This document shows, piece after piece, positions 63,934 to 64,000 of a stretch of 64,000 bases of DNA. The stretch comes from Sphingobacterium detergens (GTDB lineage: Bacteria; Bacteroidota; Bacteroidia; Sphingobacteriales; Sphingobacteriaceae): positions 496,001-560,000 of the forward strand of contig NZ_RAPY01000001.1 of assembly GCF_003610355.1 (NCBI RefSeq), in the 5' to 3' direction. Numbering within the stretch: position 1 is the first letter of the stretch; the number at the start of each line of letters is the position of its first letter. The notes under the pieces were generated by a model. It did not search any database and was not told the DNA's origin. It worked only from the letters and a program-made list of their open reading frames with translations. The position numbers and the translations under genes were made by a program.

Positions 63934-64000
63934 ATGGAAAAGAAAACATATCTTATTTTTGGCATTAGTAAAGGATTGGGAAGGGCAATTACACTGCATC
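63934..64000 (+). CDS. Short-chain dehydrogenase, N-terminal fragment (cut by window end)
   Basis: The frame MEKKTYLIFGISKGLGRAI runs to the window end; 22 codons are visible. FGISKGLG resembles the SDR nucleotide-binding motif (TGxxxGxG) at the usual position after a first beta strand. The gene is truncated by the window boundary. Family is likely; substrate is unknown. Confidence 0.7.
   Translation, partial: MEKKTYLIFGISKGLGRAITLH

Noticed and set aside
1..64000. CRISPR arrays, prophage, insertion sequences, attachment sites
   Set aside because: No regular repeat-spacer pattern, transposase, integrase, phage structural gene or tRNA-associated direct repeat was found.

Overview
The window looks like chromosomal DNA of a Bacteroidota, most likely Sphingobacterium or a close Sphingobacteriaceae relative. 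The reasons are a SusD lipoprotein, several TonB-dependent receptors (one with a carboxypeptidase-regulatory-like N-domain and siderophore type, one metal type), a fimbrillin-type lipoprotein, DUF4230/DUF6660/DUF2891 families, signal peptides that end in A-Q, TAnnTTTG-type -7 promoter elements, a lack of clear Shine-Dalgarno sequences and a low-to-moderate GC content. This genus assignment is inference from gene families. No transposase, integrase, CRISPR array, rRNA or prophage gene was seen. One tRNA (His, GTG) is present.

Layout. 1-7.3 kb: the tail of a polysaccharide-utilisation locus (SusD C-terminus, two tandem sulfatases, and a large GH29 fucosidase after a convergent rnhA). 7.4-10.7 kb: a small lipoprotein, a sirtuin, a DUF2891 lipoprotein, and a divergent HxlR regulator/DoxX pair. 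10.9-14.4 kb: a putative metal-uptake operon (His-rich small membrane protein, NicO/UreH-like permease, TonB receptor). 14.5-23.5 kb: housekeeping and accessory genes (glycosyltransferase with a small partner ORF, DUF202 protein, S41 peptidase, Ada, MFS transporter, Na+/H+ antiporter). 23.7-28.6 kb: mostly unrecognised small genes around a beta-lactamase-fold hydrolase. 28.6-35.3 kb: an AraC regulator and two siderophore-type TonB receptors. 35.7-40.9 kb: an AraC-type HTH protein, an exported protein, a TPR sensor kinase broken by a frameshift, its LuxR-type response regulator, and a second divergent HxlR pair with a nitroreductase. 41.3-43.6 kb: an M60 peptidase, tRNA-His and a DUF4230 protein. 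43.6-51.4 kb: an L-fucose operon with a divergent AraC regulator. 51.4-53.3 kb: a fimbrillin-like lipoprotein plus a 55-codon small ORF that is easy to miss. 54-63 kb: a heavy-metal efflux operon (DUF6660, RND-TolC fusion, adaptor, P-type ATPase) followed by a PAP2 phosphatase. 63.5-64 kb: a small hypothetical protein and the start of an SDR gene.

How they fit together. The sulfatases, two GH29 fucosidases, the M60 (mucin-type glycoprotein) peptidase and the fucose operon suggest use of sulfated, fucosylated glycans such as mucin O-glycans or fucans. Fucose freed in the periplasm would be epimerised by a lipoprotein mutarotase, imported by a sodium symporter and degraded by the non-phosphorylative route through L-fuconate to pyruvate and L-lactate. 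The FMN-dependent 2-hydroxy-acid dehydrogenase at the operon end would then oxidise the lactate. Several pathway steps (fucose dehydrogenase, fuconolactonase, final hydrolase) are not in the window or are not assigned.

The items most worth a second look are the 55-codon ORF behind the fimbrillin gene, the kinase frameshift at a C4 run, a gene whose start region is repeated three times with a 20-nt period, the triple GATTTGTGCTAC motif before the metal operon, the signal peptide buried in the RND-TolC fusion, and the duplicated C-terminal domain of the first fucosidase.
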